A DNA stretch of 64,000 nt from Apostichopus japonicus (lineage: Eukaryota; Echinodermata; Holothuroidea; Aspidochirotida; Stichopodidae). The notes below the pieces were generated by a model. The model was not told where the DNA came from. It saw nothing but the letters and a program-made list of their open reading frames with translations, and made no database searches. Within the stretch, counting starts at the first letter, position 1. Every line of letters begins with the position of its first letter. Of this stretch, positions 12,209 through 26,075 are shown in pieces. The stretch is taken from the NCBI RefSeq assembly GCF_037975245.1, contig NC_092564.1:2941984-3005983 (forward strand). Reading direction: 5' to 3'. The position numbers and the translations under genes were made by a program.

Positions 12209-14309
12209 CCATTAGAGTATATTAGAGTACCAATTTGTCCTTGGTTTGATAACTCAGTATATAGAATCTCGTTATGTGAGTCTTCTTGATGTTAATGGCC
12301 TATCCTAGAAAATTGGATAGTTCGTAATGATCGTATTTCGTATACTCATATTACATATTACTGGTTGTGTGCTCCATATGATTGGAGCAAAAACAGAGGG
12401 GAAAAAAACACAGGAAAAACCCAACAAGTTTTGAAATTAAGAGAAGGAATCCAATAACTGAATATTAAATGCACCCTAGCGCCTATATATAATAATAATA
12501 TAATGTACATATAATGTTTTAGACATATTTATAGCAAAATGCATCAAAACTTGGATATCAACTACCAATACTTGCACTTTGGACCCAGTTTTTTTATTTT
12601 TTTTATTGTGTATGTATGGGTAAGTAAGATATAGTTGACTCTTATAATCTCTTATCTCTGGACTGTATAACAGATATCGGAAGGTTCGTTCAAAATGTCA
12701 ATACTCTGTGATTTGACTAACTGAATTGCCGTATTGCCAACGATGGTTTTTCCCCCAAGTTTCTCGTGCTCTCATTGGCCATCTTGGCGCGCCATACACG
12801 CATATATAGTTAGCAGTGAATATGTGCTTTTCCTGACTAACGTGTATACATGCCTAGAACATTTTACTTGGAAAATACACAGGCGTAGCTTTGTGATAAA
12901 TCACTGAACCTGAGAGAAATGTTAACTATATAAAGACCCACTGGTTACTTGGCAACTCAAATGCAGTAGTACAGCTCTGATAGTCTACGTTATATTAGTC
13001 TTTATAACCCATTATAACAAATGGTGTTTAATTGGTTCTACTAGAACATAGGTTCTACCTATGGAATCTTGGTCTTCTAAGCCTCAGTTATTCATTTCGT
13101 AAGTAACGATAACCGAATAGTTTCTGCAAAGGGAAGTACTTTGTGACTAGGCCCGGTGTACAGAACAATTTGTGGCGATTGTGTGATTTTAAGACTTGTT
13201 ATCGCTTGTGATAATAAAAAAAAATTGTTTATCATATATTACTACGGTATCGTCAATGTAAGAATTAGCAATTCTAATGTAAAATTCACAAATATTATAA
13301 TGGTTTTTATTCATAACAACCGAATATGGTGTTAATAAAGTCAATGTTCGTAGTAATACCAGCATCCCCCACCCCCCCCACAACCCACCTATATCCAATC
13401 AGCTGGTATATGGAATATGCCTTTATCAAGGGTATTCTTGTATCTTATAATGTAACTAACCTTTAGGGCAATAGGTGATGTTTGATTCCGATTGCAACTT
13501 GAGAATTTCGTTTCTGAGCATTTTTTTCAATGAGACCATAATTACAATATGGGACATACAGATCCACCATATTTTTGAACGTTTACTCGATGCAAATGTA
13601 TTACCACAGTCACATCCCATCAAAGAACAATTCTGCGCCCTGTGCGCGGAAACCTGCCTATTATTTGTGATACGAGCTGCCTTTGCGATGTGTGCTTTCA
13701 TCTTCCATTTGGCACACGCATAAAATGGCTGGCAAATCCAAATTCCATCTAACTAGTTTTGTATAACGGACTCATTTCATTTTTTTTTACTTTTGTATTT
13801 AGTTGGTCTGAAGAAAGCCGACTGAAGTGGGTGGCGAACCTTACAAGTAGTCTGGTTATCCCAGTCAATCATTATTCTTTTTATTATTTATTATTTTACG
13901 TGAATTAGCATACCAAATAGTAACAGTTGAAACACCCGCGCAAATTTGGAGCTACGTGTTTCCAATTCCCTCAAAGGACACTTCAGGTGGTACAACATGT
14001 CACAAATTCAATTATCAAGACATTGACATCGCTTTGTAGGAACTATTTGTCAATTTTGTCTCCCACAGGATCTTAAGAATGAGTACCTCTTTCATTCGAC
14101 AAAAACAAATCTGTAGATATTCTTTTTTAACTATTTAGTGCCAGTAATTTGTCGCTATAATTGGTCTACCGGGGATACTTCTTTTTTCTTTTTCTTTCTT
14201 TTTTTCATCATTTTTTCTTTCATTTTTTTTATATATTTTTTTCATGTGTATACAGTATATTTCGTCAAAAGGAGAGCACGAGAGACCGACAAATGCCAAT
14301 TTTATAAGA
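12209..14309. other. No gene recognised
   Basis: AT-rich sequence with small poly-T and poly-C tracts. Two short stretches (about 13735-13775 and 14262-14305) weakly resemble parts of the 3-kb tandem unit in the same order, suggesting an old, decayed copy. The longest open frames (around 13456-13723) overlap on both strands and look random. Confidence 0.5.
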
Positions 14310-14810
14310 CATTTTAATAATAATATAATAAACAGTTCGTATATAGCGCAACTTACAATAAGGTCTATCCGCGCTGTACAAAAGAAAGTGAAAGATATGT
14401 ACACAATATACAATAAGAGTAAACAAACAATTATAACAATGAAAACAGGTGTGTCTTCAAAACAGTTTTGAACATCTACACAGACACGACATTCTTTATG
14501 TTGAGTGGGAGTTTATTCCAAAGGAGGGTTGAGGAAATACTAGAAAGATCGCACACCATAAAATTTAGTGGACACAGGGTGCATAGAGAGCAATGATTGG
14601 GTGCTAGAGCACAGACGGCGAGTTGGGGTATAACTTTGAATAAGTTCACCCAAGTAGTGTGGCGCAATACCATACATTTAAAGGTTAACAGGAGTACCTT
14701 GTAATCAATACGCAGTTTGACAGGTAGCCAATGAAGGTCATGAAGTATGGGGGTGATGTGATAGACAGGGCTAGTACGAGTGATCAGCCTGCAGGCAGCA
14801 GAGTTTTATG
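14310..14810 (-). pseudogene. 5'-truncated LINE (L2/CR1-like) reverse-transcriptase C-terminus and 3' end
   Basis: On the minus strand the sequence reads in one continuous frame from about 14806 to 14410, broken by a single TAG (14476-14478). It starts NSAACRLITRTSPVYHITP, passes through LHWLPVKLRIDYKVLLLTFK and LLWNKLPLNIK, and ends FKTVLKTHLF. This is the conserved C-terminal extension of non-LTR retrotransposon ORF2 proteins of the L2/CR1/Jockey group. Downstream, the GCGCTATATA motif followed by ATT-rich repeats (14310-14350) matches the usual 3' tail of these elements. Endonuclease and catalytic RT domains are absent, as expected for 5' truncation. Confidence 0.85.
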
Positions 14811-17124
14811 TATATATTTCACGATTTGAGGCATACCCAAACAGACGGCTCTCATGCATATTATCTGGTTAATTGAGGGAAAATCCTTGTATGGGATCTG
14901 ACTATTACTATGCAAACTAATCATCAGGATAGGGAAAGGGAAGAGTACATATGGGCAGCAGATGTTGGGACAGTCACTTTTCAAGAAGATATAAATGACA
15001 TTATCATGAAATTATTTTATTATTGACTATACTTGTATATGTGGATTTATTTTTATGTAATATCACTTTGTTCTGTTATAGGCTCATTATGCAGGAAGTC
15101 ATCGAACAGTTATAAAAATTGACGACAGCAAGTTGATAAAACAAAAATTACTTTATTTCCTGTTTGATTGTTTATCAAGATACTTAGGAAGTCCGAATGA
15201 ACGTTTTGCTTCCTTTCTTTCCCAAACAGAAAATGACAGCGCCGGTCTAAATTTCTCCGAAGCAGGATTTCCTATCTGCCACCCATCCCACACAGTTGAC
15301 GAAGAAGATCATGATTAGGCCTTTCTTGACACATCTTAAACTAACTATGCAAGAGAAGAGGAAAGGAAAGAAAAGACAGACAAAGAAAATATTCTTGCAT
15401 CTTCCGATTCTCCTCTGTTTCTGCCATCAGACATCGACGAATGTAGAATATGACTCCGCTGAAATACTTCTGAAATGGCCAAAACAATACCATGAAAATG
15501 GCAGGATGATTTCTCTTCGACTTGAGAATATAAGTGACCATTCTTTGACGTCCTAGCATATTTACTTATGACTCTTTACCCGAGAGATGGAATTATATTC
15601 TAAGAACAGTTTTCCGTCGTTGAAAAGTGAAAATCTCTCAAATCCAATATCTCTGAAAATAACGTTGTATACTATAACAGTGATGGACTGGGGATTTCTT
15701 GGAATTTCTAGAAGACAAGTGTCGGAATGGGTACTGAAATTAAAAAGGCAGCAATGCCCACGTGCCGCGAAGTCATAGGATTTATTCGCAATTTGGTAGA
15801 TTGATTTGAGAGAAAAAGTTATGCAGATTATTCTAACTGCCATAGGGAAAATCCAGAGGGACTGGGGCTGGGACGGGGGAGGGCAGGCATAACACCTTGC
15901 GAAACCGATTAAAATTTCGCATATCTATATCACAGACGTCATTATGGCCAATGTAAGTAAAGCGAAAGTGACAGCCTGCATCACTGACCAGGGGTGGCGG
16001 AGTTGCCGAGGGACGTACGTGAGGGTGGGGAGGGGGGGGGAGATAGTAACACATTTTTCAATGAAAAATTCCCTTTCTAATTTTCATAATGAAAAAGTTC
16101 ATTTTATTTCTCATAAAGTGCCCATTTTTGTCGACAAATTACAATACAAATTTAATCAGAAAGAGTTGTAATATTTTCAAGTTAGTACTGGAATGCGTAT
16201 CGTACAGAAGTTCCAATTTGCCGGCAGGTTTTGAGGTGTTTCGTGATTTTAGCCCTCAAATTAACCTCACAGCCCCTCGGAGTCGCACCTCCCCCATCAT
16301 TCCCAAATACGAAAACGAAAACTGAACAAAAAAGTAACATGTTATTTTAAGGCAAATATATAACAGATAAGTCTTTGTTTCTTCGTTAAACGTTTATCAT
16401 GAAATGTAACCAGCAAGTTTAGTTTAGCCAGAAATTGGCATATCTCAATGGCAGCTCCCTGATCAGATGAAGTGATGACGTGGTTATTGCTTGTGGCGAT
16501 ACCTCCCTCCCCCTTCCCTATCCCAAGTCTTGTGATATTCACATATTTCAACTTATTGTGTTTATTCTGCAAATTACAAATAAAAGCAAAATAAGTAGAG
16601 TCCTTTTCCCCTGCCAATGGCAGGAGGAATACTTCCAACGCTTCACTTAAAATAATCAACAGTTAGTGGTTCCATAAAGTATCCTGCTCCTCAAAGAATT
16701 GTGTTTTATGGGGAAATTCGTTAAAGCTAACACTTATTACTCAAACTGTGATTCAAATTGAAATATCAAAATATATCGACAGTCTACCAACTTAGCCGGG
16801 TGGGGTGGGGTACAACAGACTTCCACTGGTAGGTTGTATATTAAAATTTATTATTTAAAAATTATTTATTGAAATAGTAAAAGTGTTTTATGATGCACAA
16901 CATTTTTTGGTTTAAACAAGATATGTTTATTTTCTTTTATATAGACCTATTTTTCAAAATTTGGGGCAATATTATTTTTTATGTGTTTATTGTTTTGCTT
17001 ATGGTGAGATAGGGGTTGAAAGTTTCATTTATATTTCGCTGTAATGGACTGTAAGCTTCTTTCTTTATATTATGTAAATTATTAACCTCGATTCTTTCGT
17101 TTTGTTTGATATTTAGTTGATCCA
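14811..17124. other. No gene recognised
   Basis: No splice-bounded or family-like coding sequence was found. The short plus-strand frame at 15133-15318 and the overlapping pair at 15296-15559 have no recognisable motif. Small G-rich tracts occur near 15880 and 16030. Confidence 0.5.
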
Positions 17125-17370
17125 ATAATGTAAACTTCGATTATACCTCTCTACAATGGCGTGTTATGTTTCAAATTCTTTCAAGACAAAATTACACTAC
17201 TTTCAATTTCGTTTTCTTCATCGTATACTTGGGACAAACCATCTTTTGAGTTTGGTGGGTTTAATTGACAATCCACGGTGTACTTTCTGCGGCCCAAAGG
17301 AGGAGACTACTGAACATTTGTTTTGGGAGTGTAAAATTATTTCTGATTTTATTTTAGATCGTGACTAACA
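17125..17370 (+). pseudogene. LINE fragment: reverse-transcriptase zinc-binding region
   Basis: The frame contains KLHYFQFRFLHRILGTN, then a CTFC ... EHLFWEC zinc-knuckle arrangement (CxxC, then H and C). This is the C-terminal zinc-binding region (zf-RVT type) of L1/Tx1-like LINE ORF2 proteins. It ends at a TAA after ILDRD. No RT core lies upstream in frame, so it is a short relic. Confidence 0.75.
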
Positions 17371-20300
17371 AACCAATCAGAGGCGAGGATTGCAATATGC
17401 TAATAATTTATTTTTAATTAATTCACCAGGTGTACCGCACTAGATTAACCAGGCGTAACCAGGATTATGTTGACTAATTTAGGCAATATCCAGGATAATG
17501 TTAGCAAATTGTTGACCAGGAGATTTTCACCAGGTTGTTTTTGGAGTGTACACAAGCTATGTCTATCGTGTGAAAACGATCGTAGCCTCCATGAGGATTC
17601 GAAACCTCCACTTCCCCCTCCTCCCTACCCCTACTCAATATGCATATGACCTAATCGTCTGTCGAAGAGACCGATCACATGTTTTACAGTCTCAATTTAA
17701 AGAGAGTGGATCAATTTGATTGGTTTTTGGCGTCCAGACTCTGTCTTGTGTGAAATTTGCTTTTAACAAATATTTGATTCAGATAATGTAGTGAATAATA
17801 TAGCAAACAATGGGAATATATAGTTTTTGATATGAAAAATTTAAAAATTTAACAGATGTTTCAATAATAGTTGATTGCCGAAAACATATCCGACTTGGAA
17901 AAAATAAATTGTCTATTAAAAAGTTAGGCAGGTTATTAATTTCCATTTTAGGCACAGCAGATCATGAAATTGGTGTAAATCTCAACAACAAAAACTGAAC
18001 TGCCCATAGCAGGGACTCCTTATGGCATTATTTTCTGAACATTCAAAAAGGGACACATTTACAGTTTTCATTGGAGATGTCACTGCCCTATCATACATCT
18101 GTTCAAAGAGGAATGTTTACAACTGGAACACAGATAAAAACTGGTAAGTATTTAAACATGGTACAAAACTCAAATAAAGACCTTTGGAATATTTTTTTTT
18201 ACTTTTAAATTATTTTCTAACAAATATGACCGGCTTCTGTTAGGTGCAGAAGTAAATAACTCTTTTCTGCTTTTATGTGTCATTTTGTTTTGGCAGATGA
18301 AGAATATTTGTCCCAATAGGAGCTAACAGCCATGGCAGAGTATAGTACATAAAACACAACCTTGGGCCTTCCATACCATTGCAAACTACATGAAAAAACT
18401 GCTGGCTGAAGTTTACTTATCTCTGGGATGGTTAGCACTGTTCAATGTAATGCATCTGAATAATGTCAAGTATCTACATACCAAAATACTGATATGCTTA
18501 ACTACAGAAGAAGTTTGCCATTCAAATTTATCTACCATTTTCATATAAAAAAAAAGCAACAAGTGAACATGTTCATTTATGTTGCTGCAATGTTCATGCT
18601 GTATACCCTGGGCTGACCCTCTGTTTCTGGAAAGAATCGGAAACGATTACAGAAATCATTTTTCGATACCAGAGAATTCCCGCAAACAACATGATTAATC
18701 ATGAACAGTGTCATACACATAAAATGTCTATAACTCTTCACTCATTGTTTTTACCAAGATTTAAACTTAACACGTCTTGAGAATGTTTGCGTCCGCTCAG
18801 AAAACCGTGCATCCCTACAGACCTCCATGAAAACATGCACTTTAAAGTACCTCTGCAGGAACGCACAATACTTAGATATAATGACCCCTGACAATCATTG
18901 GCTTGTGCACACACAAAAATCAAATGATAAAAGCTGTAACTAGTATGCAACAACAAGATTATTGTCAAATTCCGAAGGGCAAAGTTTGCCATAGACTAGT
19001 TACCATAGTTACAAAACACCCTTTGTGTTCATTGAAAACTACAGATGCAAGAATGCTTCCAGACCATGAAAAGGGCTATAAGCTAATCGCAAGAAATTTA
19101 GAAACCACCATTGAAATTTTTAGCATGAAAATCCCTGTAATGGAATTGTTGTTAACAAAGTACTTGCTTGATTGTTATGATTTATTTGTTTTCAAACAAA
19201 TTCAATCATCTGTGCAAAGGATTGGAATGTTGGTTCTTTCGAGAAGAAGTTGTGGTTTTGAAAAGAAAGAAAGAAAGATATTCATTCAAAATATTGTTAT
19301 GTTTGTCAAAGGCCTAGCTGTAAGTGGGTGTACTTTGGGTTTGTTTACCCCAAAATGTAGGAGGAAGTATCTCGAAGGTTTTGCGTCCCTGTCTAAAAGT
19401 AGGACTACTCACTAAGGTCGATAGACCTGGCCTGAGTAGCCAAACGTTACGGTACTCACCTACAAGGCTAAATTGATACATTAGAGTATTACTTACGTAT
19501 GGCTCACGTGCAAGGCGCTCCATTTTATAACTCCCAAGTGTTTGAAAATCGCAGGAAGTACGTAACTATAACATATGTAATAGTCACTGGGCATATATTC
19601 AGTAACTTTATTGCACATGATGTGTGCGAAGTACCACTTCAGGCAACTCCAGTAGTATTTTTGGTGCTTTCATTGTACAACCAAACAATCCTTAACATTT
19701 TCTTGAAATGAGTCCTGGTTATGAGAGAACCTACAGCTCCGCACAAGTTGAGCAACGAAAACAGTTTTTGGTACAACAAAGACAAGACATGCATGCTTCA
19801 TGTTGCATTTAATTAAACTATATACAACTCATGCCATCAAGTTAAAAGTTCCACACAAAATTAGTTGCAAGGCTATGGATACCATGTACAAGTTATGCAC
19901 GTAGAGGTCAATTGAGGTCACTGGTACCATTGAAGTAACTATATTGTCTTACTTCTATACACTTCCTTCTTTTATAGTGTTGATTTGTATTGATTTATTT
20001 ATGAGAGGAATATTCTTGAGAAAGTGAAATTCAGTTAAATTAAAGTGCATGTATCCTCGAAATTTCAAACCAGAAAAGCCAAATCTGGGGACTGTACAAC
20101 ATATAATTGTACACCATTCTAAGCATATCCTACAGTCTATATTGTAGATGGCAAGTCGCTGATTTCTAGTTTATTTCTCTGTGGTATATGTGAGTCTTAC
20201 ATGTCTTAATTTGTTTCATCTGTTTAAGTCAATGTAAGTACAGCTATCCTTTGTGTTCATGTCATTGTCAGGTAGAGCAAGACTTTGATTATTTGCAACA

Positions 20301-22612
20301 AAGGTGTAAGAGCTTTCTTTATCAGAAAGGGCCGCTTTGGCACAACAGATAATCACTATGCAGATCGTGTGTATTCCACATGGCCATGACTACTGATTAC
20401 CTTCTACAGTATCATTCTTCCTCATCATATGTGATTCCTATATTGCTTTCACCTTCTGATACAATATCCAAAATATTGATTGTTACAACAACAAACAACT
20501 AAACCTCACTAGTTTTGGTATTTACATGCAAAGATACTTACCTGTCTTCACGTTGATGAGATGCAAAACACAACTAAAAACAGTGAAAAAGTGTAATTCC
20601 CAACCAAGGAATTTGTAGATAGAATAACACTTCTTTACTTTGTGAATGTAGGAGGGAGAGGTGATGCATGGGTGTAACCAGACGAGGGTCAATGGGAGTG
20701 AAGTTCTAAAATGTTGCCAGTTAATAGGTCAGCTAGGTAAATGGAAAGTTGCAATAGTAGCATTGAGACAGGTGAGAGAGGAGTGCAGTACATTCCAAAC
20801 TATCAGGAAGCCTGAAATATGTCTACAATTTCACTAGTTCCTGGTGAACTTTCAACAGGTTGTTTTAGAGTGTAGTAGCTTCTTGTTTACATCAGCTTCT
20901 ATGGCAATTTAATCTACAATCGTTTGAAACCTGCCAGAGTATAAAGTTAGAATCTAAATGGGTTTTTATTATCATTTTTTCTATCAAGTTTAAATGACGT
21001 TTGAAAATCATGCATGTTCCTCTTCGATCTTCCGGTAGTCTGAAAGGCGACTTCCTTTAATATTCTGATACTTGTTTGGTTGTTTCTATAAAGTACAATG
21101 GTTAATGTTAGGTTTGGTTTTGTATAAAATAACTTAATGCCTTTTAAGTTCAGTTTAAAGTTATGACAGCACAATGTAGTAGCTATGCCTTTTTTTCTGG
21201 ATTTTTCAGGCCCTTTTTCAGGTCAGGTCAGGCCTGGCCAGGTCAGGAAACGGTAAGCTATATGATAACGTAATATTAAGGAAAGGAATGGATAATGCAA
21301 AGTAAGGTAATCTTTGGTAACTTTAGGTAAGTATATTGGTAAGGTATAAGGGTAAACACTACATTACAGAACAAGACATTTCCATAGTGAAAGATTAGAG
21401 AACATGGAAACATTCCTTCGTTGAGTAAAGATTTACATTTATTTATTCAAATGACTTTATAGAGAGGAAAACCGTGACAAATTCCTGTCAGACATAGAGA
21501 AAAAGTCTAGTCTCGTTGTCTGGAGAATCAAGACATAAGAGTCAACAGACAAGAGAAAATAATATGAATAATAGATATTAAAATGGAAATCAAGTTTGGT
21601 GTGTTTAACTTTGGTGAATACCCATGCAATTACATAAACATAAAATTTGTCTGTGCATCATCTCATAACACAATGAATATATATTGTAAGAACGTCTCTG
21701 TCAGATATTATACATTTATAAGAATAAATTATCATTTTCGGGGGAAATGAAATCAAGTGAAATGAAAGCAAAAAATAGAGAAATGTCTTATGTAATAAAG
21801 ACATGTTAAATACAACATTAATGATCGAGACTGTAATAACGGGATCTTGTGCGAAAGAAGTCATGTCATTCCAAATTAGTAATATATAAAATAACCCAAA
21901 AGATGACCCCCCCCCCCATTTTACAACCTATAGTTACCTGTTGGAATATAATTAAAGTAGGTATTTAAACAAATATCCTCCATCCATGTTTAGGATTGGG
22001 GATTGTTATTTCCGTCATGTCTGCGTGTGTGTGTGTGGGTGTATGTGTGTGTGTTTGTCAGTGTTCTTCTCTAGGCCTCACGAGTGGTGATGAGGAACAA
22101 AAGAAATTCCTGTCACTAATTATCGAACAATAGAGAACAATAGTCATCGGTTATCTATACAAATAGTTAGAATAGGTTAGAATGCCGGGTAAGCAAGCAC
22201 TCCATTGCACAAACATGCAGTTTCGGGGCTGACAATTAGCTACAGTTAATATTAACAATTAATTTAGTAATAATAATAACAACAAAATCATAATAACAAT
22301 TCATCGCATGCATGGTTTAATCTTTTTCAGAATATCGTGAAATTCAAAAAAAAGCGATGTAGCGAATAGTTACATCGTGTGTCATGTGTAATGACTCTAT
22401 TACCATCGCAGAAAAAATAAATAAACAGTTCGATAAAAAAATATGATACCTCCGTTCATATACCCCTCAATGTATAGGCTACTAGATGCTATTACCATAT
22501 CTGTATGAAACGTCTTTGAATACGTCGTGAAATCTCTAACTATAAGCAAAGAGTGATATTGCTCAGAAATGTTACATAAATCATTATTGAAATGAAAATA
22601 TTCCTGTAATCA
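17371..22612. other. No gene recognised (5.2 kb)
   Basis: One long plus-strand open frame (18903-19415, 170 codons) has basic, low-information sequence with no motif or exon signature that I recognise; I treat it as probable chance. Other contents are a short GT-rich tract at 22024-22060 and a run of GGTCAGG-like repeats at 21222-21246. Confidence 0.45.
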
Positions 22613-22620
22613 ATAGATAG

Positions 22621-22969
22621 CAGTGGCGTAGGAAGGTACTTTTGAGTGGGGGGGGGCTGAAGACTGAAGTCTAAGGGGAGGGGGGCCCCCTCCCCTTTGG
22701 AATTTTTTGCATTTCCAGGTGGCCTCAGATGCAATTTGGTGCAATATAGCACACTTCAACACCCACTCCATTTTGTAAACTTAATTTTGTATTTTCACCT
22801 GGCCTTAGATGCAATTTGGTGCTCCAAATGAGATTTTTTTTCTCATTTGGAAATGAAAAAGGGGTTTTCTGACTTGCGGAGCGGAGGGGGGGCGGAATGA
22901 TACTTCCGCCCCTCCACATTTTTCACTGGGGGGCTGGCGCCCCCCAGCCCCCCGGTTCCTACGCCCTTG
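22621..22969 (-). mobile_element. hAT MITE, copy 5 (reverse orientation), perfect 8-bp duplication
   Basis: The termini are CAGTGGCGTAGGAAGG and, on the other strand, CAAGGGCGTAGGAACCGG. ATAGATAG flanks both sides (22613-22620 and 22970-22977). The element is a G/C-run-edged sequence with an internal AAATGAGA...TCTCATTT hairpin and two imperfect internal copies of an ATTGCATCTRAGGCC segment. It is the same family as the four copies at 44-49 kb, inverted relative to them. It shares the AAGTTTACAAAATGGAG variant with copy 3. Confidence 0.92.
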
Positions 22970-22977
22970 ATAGATAG

Positions 22978-24371
22978 GGATCAACGCAGCCGTATTGTTT
23001 AAACAAATTGATGAACGATGGACGGACGAGAACATACGTGATATCTATGTTTCAGATGTAATCACGTAGCTCGAAAGAGATGGTACTATCGTTGCTCCAG
23101 CATGGGTAAAATCATTTGGTAGGCTTTTTCGGAAGCCTAGCTTCAAGAAGCTCCACGCATAATCATAATAAAAGATTAAAACGTTCTGCTGATTTCAAGA
23201 TGATTTTGTTTTCTCCGACACAGTTAAAGTTTAATTAGACGCAGTAAATTACTTCAAGATATTGATTGGAGGCAAATAGGTATAAAGTGTATGGCCATGA
23301 CAATGATTGTGAGCACTGGATGATTTCCTTTTCCAGAACTAATTATTCTCTGTAAAAACTCCTCAGAAGTTGCAAAGCTCGGGGTCACACGTGATGGAGC
23401 ATCTGATCGATGATTGGTTCAATATAACTTACTTCAGAACATCGTTAATATTCATTAAATATATCACTGAATGAACCAATCAATGCGTGAGAAAGAAAAC
23501 AACACGTGGTCCTAAGTTTTGGTTATGTTGGTCTTTGTCCGAAAATACGGGCTCTTACGCGAGACGTCTGAAAATGGGTCGGACAATTTTTAATGTATTT
23601 CTTTATTCAGGAAAAGTGGGTGTTAACGAGGGGAAACTTGAAGGTCAAAAGTGCAAAGGGTTAAAGACCTTGCAGGAGTTTGAAAGAAACTTAAAGGTGG
23701 TATAATATCAGTTCATTACACTAGGCATTGATGCTATGAAACACTCCCATGCCACTGGTGTCCACTTACTTGAGTGCGTTCCAAAACTTGGTACCTTCAT
23801 TATTTCTTTTCTTCTTCTTTTTTTTAATTTTTTTTTTATTAAGCATACTTTTTTAATTTTGTAGTACAATACTATGAGACCGTTTTTACTGGTTAGAACG
23901 TTTTCTTATTTTACTGAATCATACTTGTAGCTCCCTGATAGAAATAAATTTATATATTTTCGGTCTTGCCCGCATAAGATCAAGTTCATTTATGATAATC
24001 CTCTTAACTGAAGATTATTACCATCTCAAATTTCAGACATACAAAACCAACGATAAAAATTAATAAATTGAACATTGTATTTATTTTGTTAAAGTACAGG
24101 TCAATTACACTAAAATAGGTTTAAACACTGTTGATTTCATCTCTTAACCGAGACTATATGAACTCTTGAAGAGATACAAACCCAGTTATTATCGATAGAT
24201 AATATAACAGAGCTTTATGTGAAAGAACAACTCCCCAAAAATGGCAAGAAAAAAACCTTTCTTCGTTTTGGATGTATCCTAGTTTAGAAATCATGTTTAG
24301 AACTGTCATTCTGTAAACTTGCGTTGTTAAATGCCGAAAGGTTATCAAATCAAGGTTATCAAGGTTATCTT
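22978..24371. other. No gene recognised
   Basis: AT-rich sequence with no recognisable coding or repeat structure, apart from T-rich runs near 23815-23860. Confidence 0.45.
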
Positions 24372-24600
24372 GGAGTGTTAGCTCAGTGGTTAACACCGGT
24401 GCCTTTCAATTATAAGGTCCCCGGTTCGAGTCACTCCCAGATTAATATATGTAGTCCAGTTATATAGTAGTTGACAATTAACAATTCATAATAATGGACG
24501 TTAAATATGAATGTAAGAGACTGACTTCGGTCAGCTTGCGGCTTTGATAAACCAATGAGGCTTCTTCGCGAGTTCCTGCTTGCAGGAGGATCTAAATACA
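24372..24600 (+). mobile_element. tRNA-derived SINE, family 1, copy 1
   Basis: The head (24372-24442) is tRNA-like. It has a GGAGTG/CACTCC acceptor stem, box A TAGCTCAGTGG, a box B GGTTCGAGTC and an anticodon arm with an 8-nt loop. The roughly 160-bp body follows and includes a CTGAC-TTCG-GTCAG hairpin and ends near CTTGCAGGAGGATCT. Two more copies at 36.0 and 40.4 kb show that it is an interspersed repeat and not a tRNA gene. Confidence 0.85.
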
Positions 24601-26075
24601 AATCTCCCCCCCCCCCCCCTTTTTTTCTTTCTCTTCTTATTTTCACGGTGAAATGTTGATTTTTTAACTCTGAAACCAATGACGCCATTAGGCTAGGTCA
24701 TGTTAAGAGATTCAATGAGTTTGATCCAGCATTTTCAAAACAAAACAAAGAAAACATATCGATTACAGAGAACAAACATCGTAGTAAAAACAAAAATGAA
24801 ACAATGAAGCACATATGGATTAATAAAGTCATATTTAGAATTGATCAAATCTTCAGCCTTGGGAATGAATGAACATTAAACCTGTGGTATATGATACATA
24901 CGATTCTGTATGATTAATATTATATATAGTATGTGATTTTCTTCTTCGAGTGTTTTGGTGAAGTTGTTTAGGACAATTGTCTTCATATCACAATATCATC
25001 AAACCGTTTACCTTCAACTTCAACCCCTTTGTAGAATTATCACCATGGATACTCACAACGACTCAATTCAGACTGTTTAATATTAAGGGTTGACCTGGAC
25101 GAGTCAACAATGTGTAGTGTTCATTATAGGCAGTAATCAATGTACCTGACTTGATTCAGTAAGATGGAATATAAACAATATGCACAAAGACAAAAACAAA
25201 ATAACTAAACTGATTTATGATCCTTTGCCGAGAACACGATGTGTACACCCACCCTAGATACGACTGCAAACTATACCCCGCCATCGCATCAGAGAAACAA
25301 ATCGGGTATACTAACGCTTCCTGCAAACCCATGGACAAAGTTTGTGACTGGTTTAGACGTACTGCTGTATAAAACGGCAGAAAACACGGCGCATTTCTGA
25401 ACATATTAACAAAGGTTTGACCTGTGACCTATAAACATACTGTTTCAACTTTTACAAAAATGTGACAGAATTTTATTGCCGACAAGTATTTAAAAGCAGG
25501 GAATTTAATTCTCATTATGATTCCAGTTATTTCGTCCAAACCACGATTAATTAGTTTATTTCCTTATCGTGCCAAAATACTTGTTGCATAATGAGCAACA
25601 AGGGTAAGATTTGCGTGCATGTGTGTGGAGTATTGATTGGGTGGGGGGGGGGGGCGAGGGGAAGAGAAGTATTCCATTATCTACGGTATCTTATTGTGTA
25701 AGGTACATGATCGTATTCACACTTTAGTGAGTTTCGTGGTGAAATACCCGCTGTTGATTAGGGTTAATTCCATCTATTTCACCATACATATTCACCGGTG
25801 AACTAAAGAAGTTAACTAGCCTATACCTAATTTTTACCTTCCCATGGAGGAGGGGTGGTTCTGCATGCCGTCTATAAATTATATTGTTCATTTGCTAATA
25901 CGTATGCTAGATTGAACAAAAAAGCGAGTTAAAACTAACACAAAACAAAATAAAATACCTACATGATAATAATAAATAATAATAATAATAATATATATTC
26001 TGTGTAAACATCCTTTGCCGGTGTGGTTAATACTTTGAGTTATAAGTTCAATTTTCTAAACGGTTGAAATTAGAC
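24601..26075. other. No gene recognised downstream of the transporter
   Basis: A C/T run at 24604-24640 follows the SINE. An (AAT)n tract lies at about 25964-25994. On the minus strand an AATAAA (complement at about 25554-25561) is one possible distal poly(A) signal for the transporter mRNA, but it is 0.5 kb past the stop and not supported further. Confidence 0.4.

Noticed and set aside
18903-19415. 170-codon plus-strand open frame
   Set aside because: No motif, no splice or promoter context and irregular composition. A chance frame of this size is possible in 64 kb, so it is not called a gene.
24372-24442. tRNA gene
   Set aside because: It is the head of a roughly 230-bp repeat present three times in the window, with an 8-nt anticodon loop and a long conserved body. 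It is a SINE.
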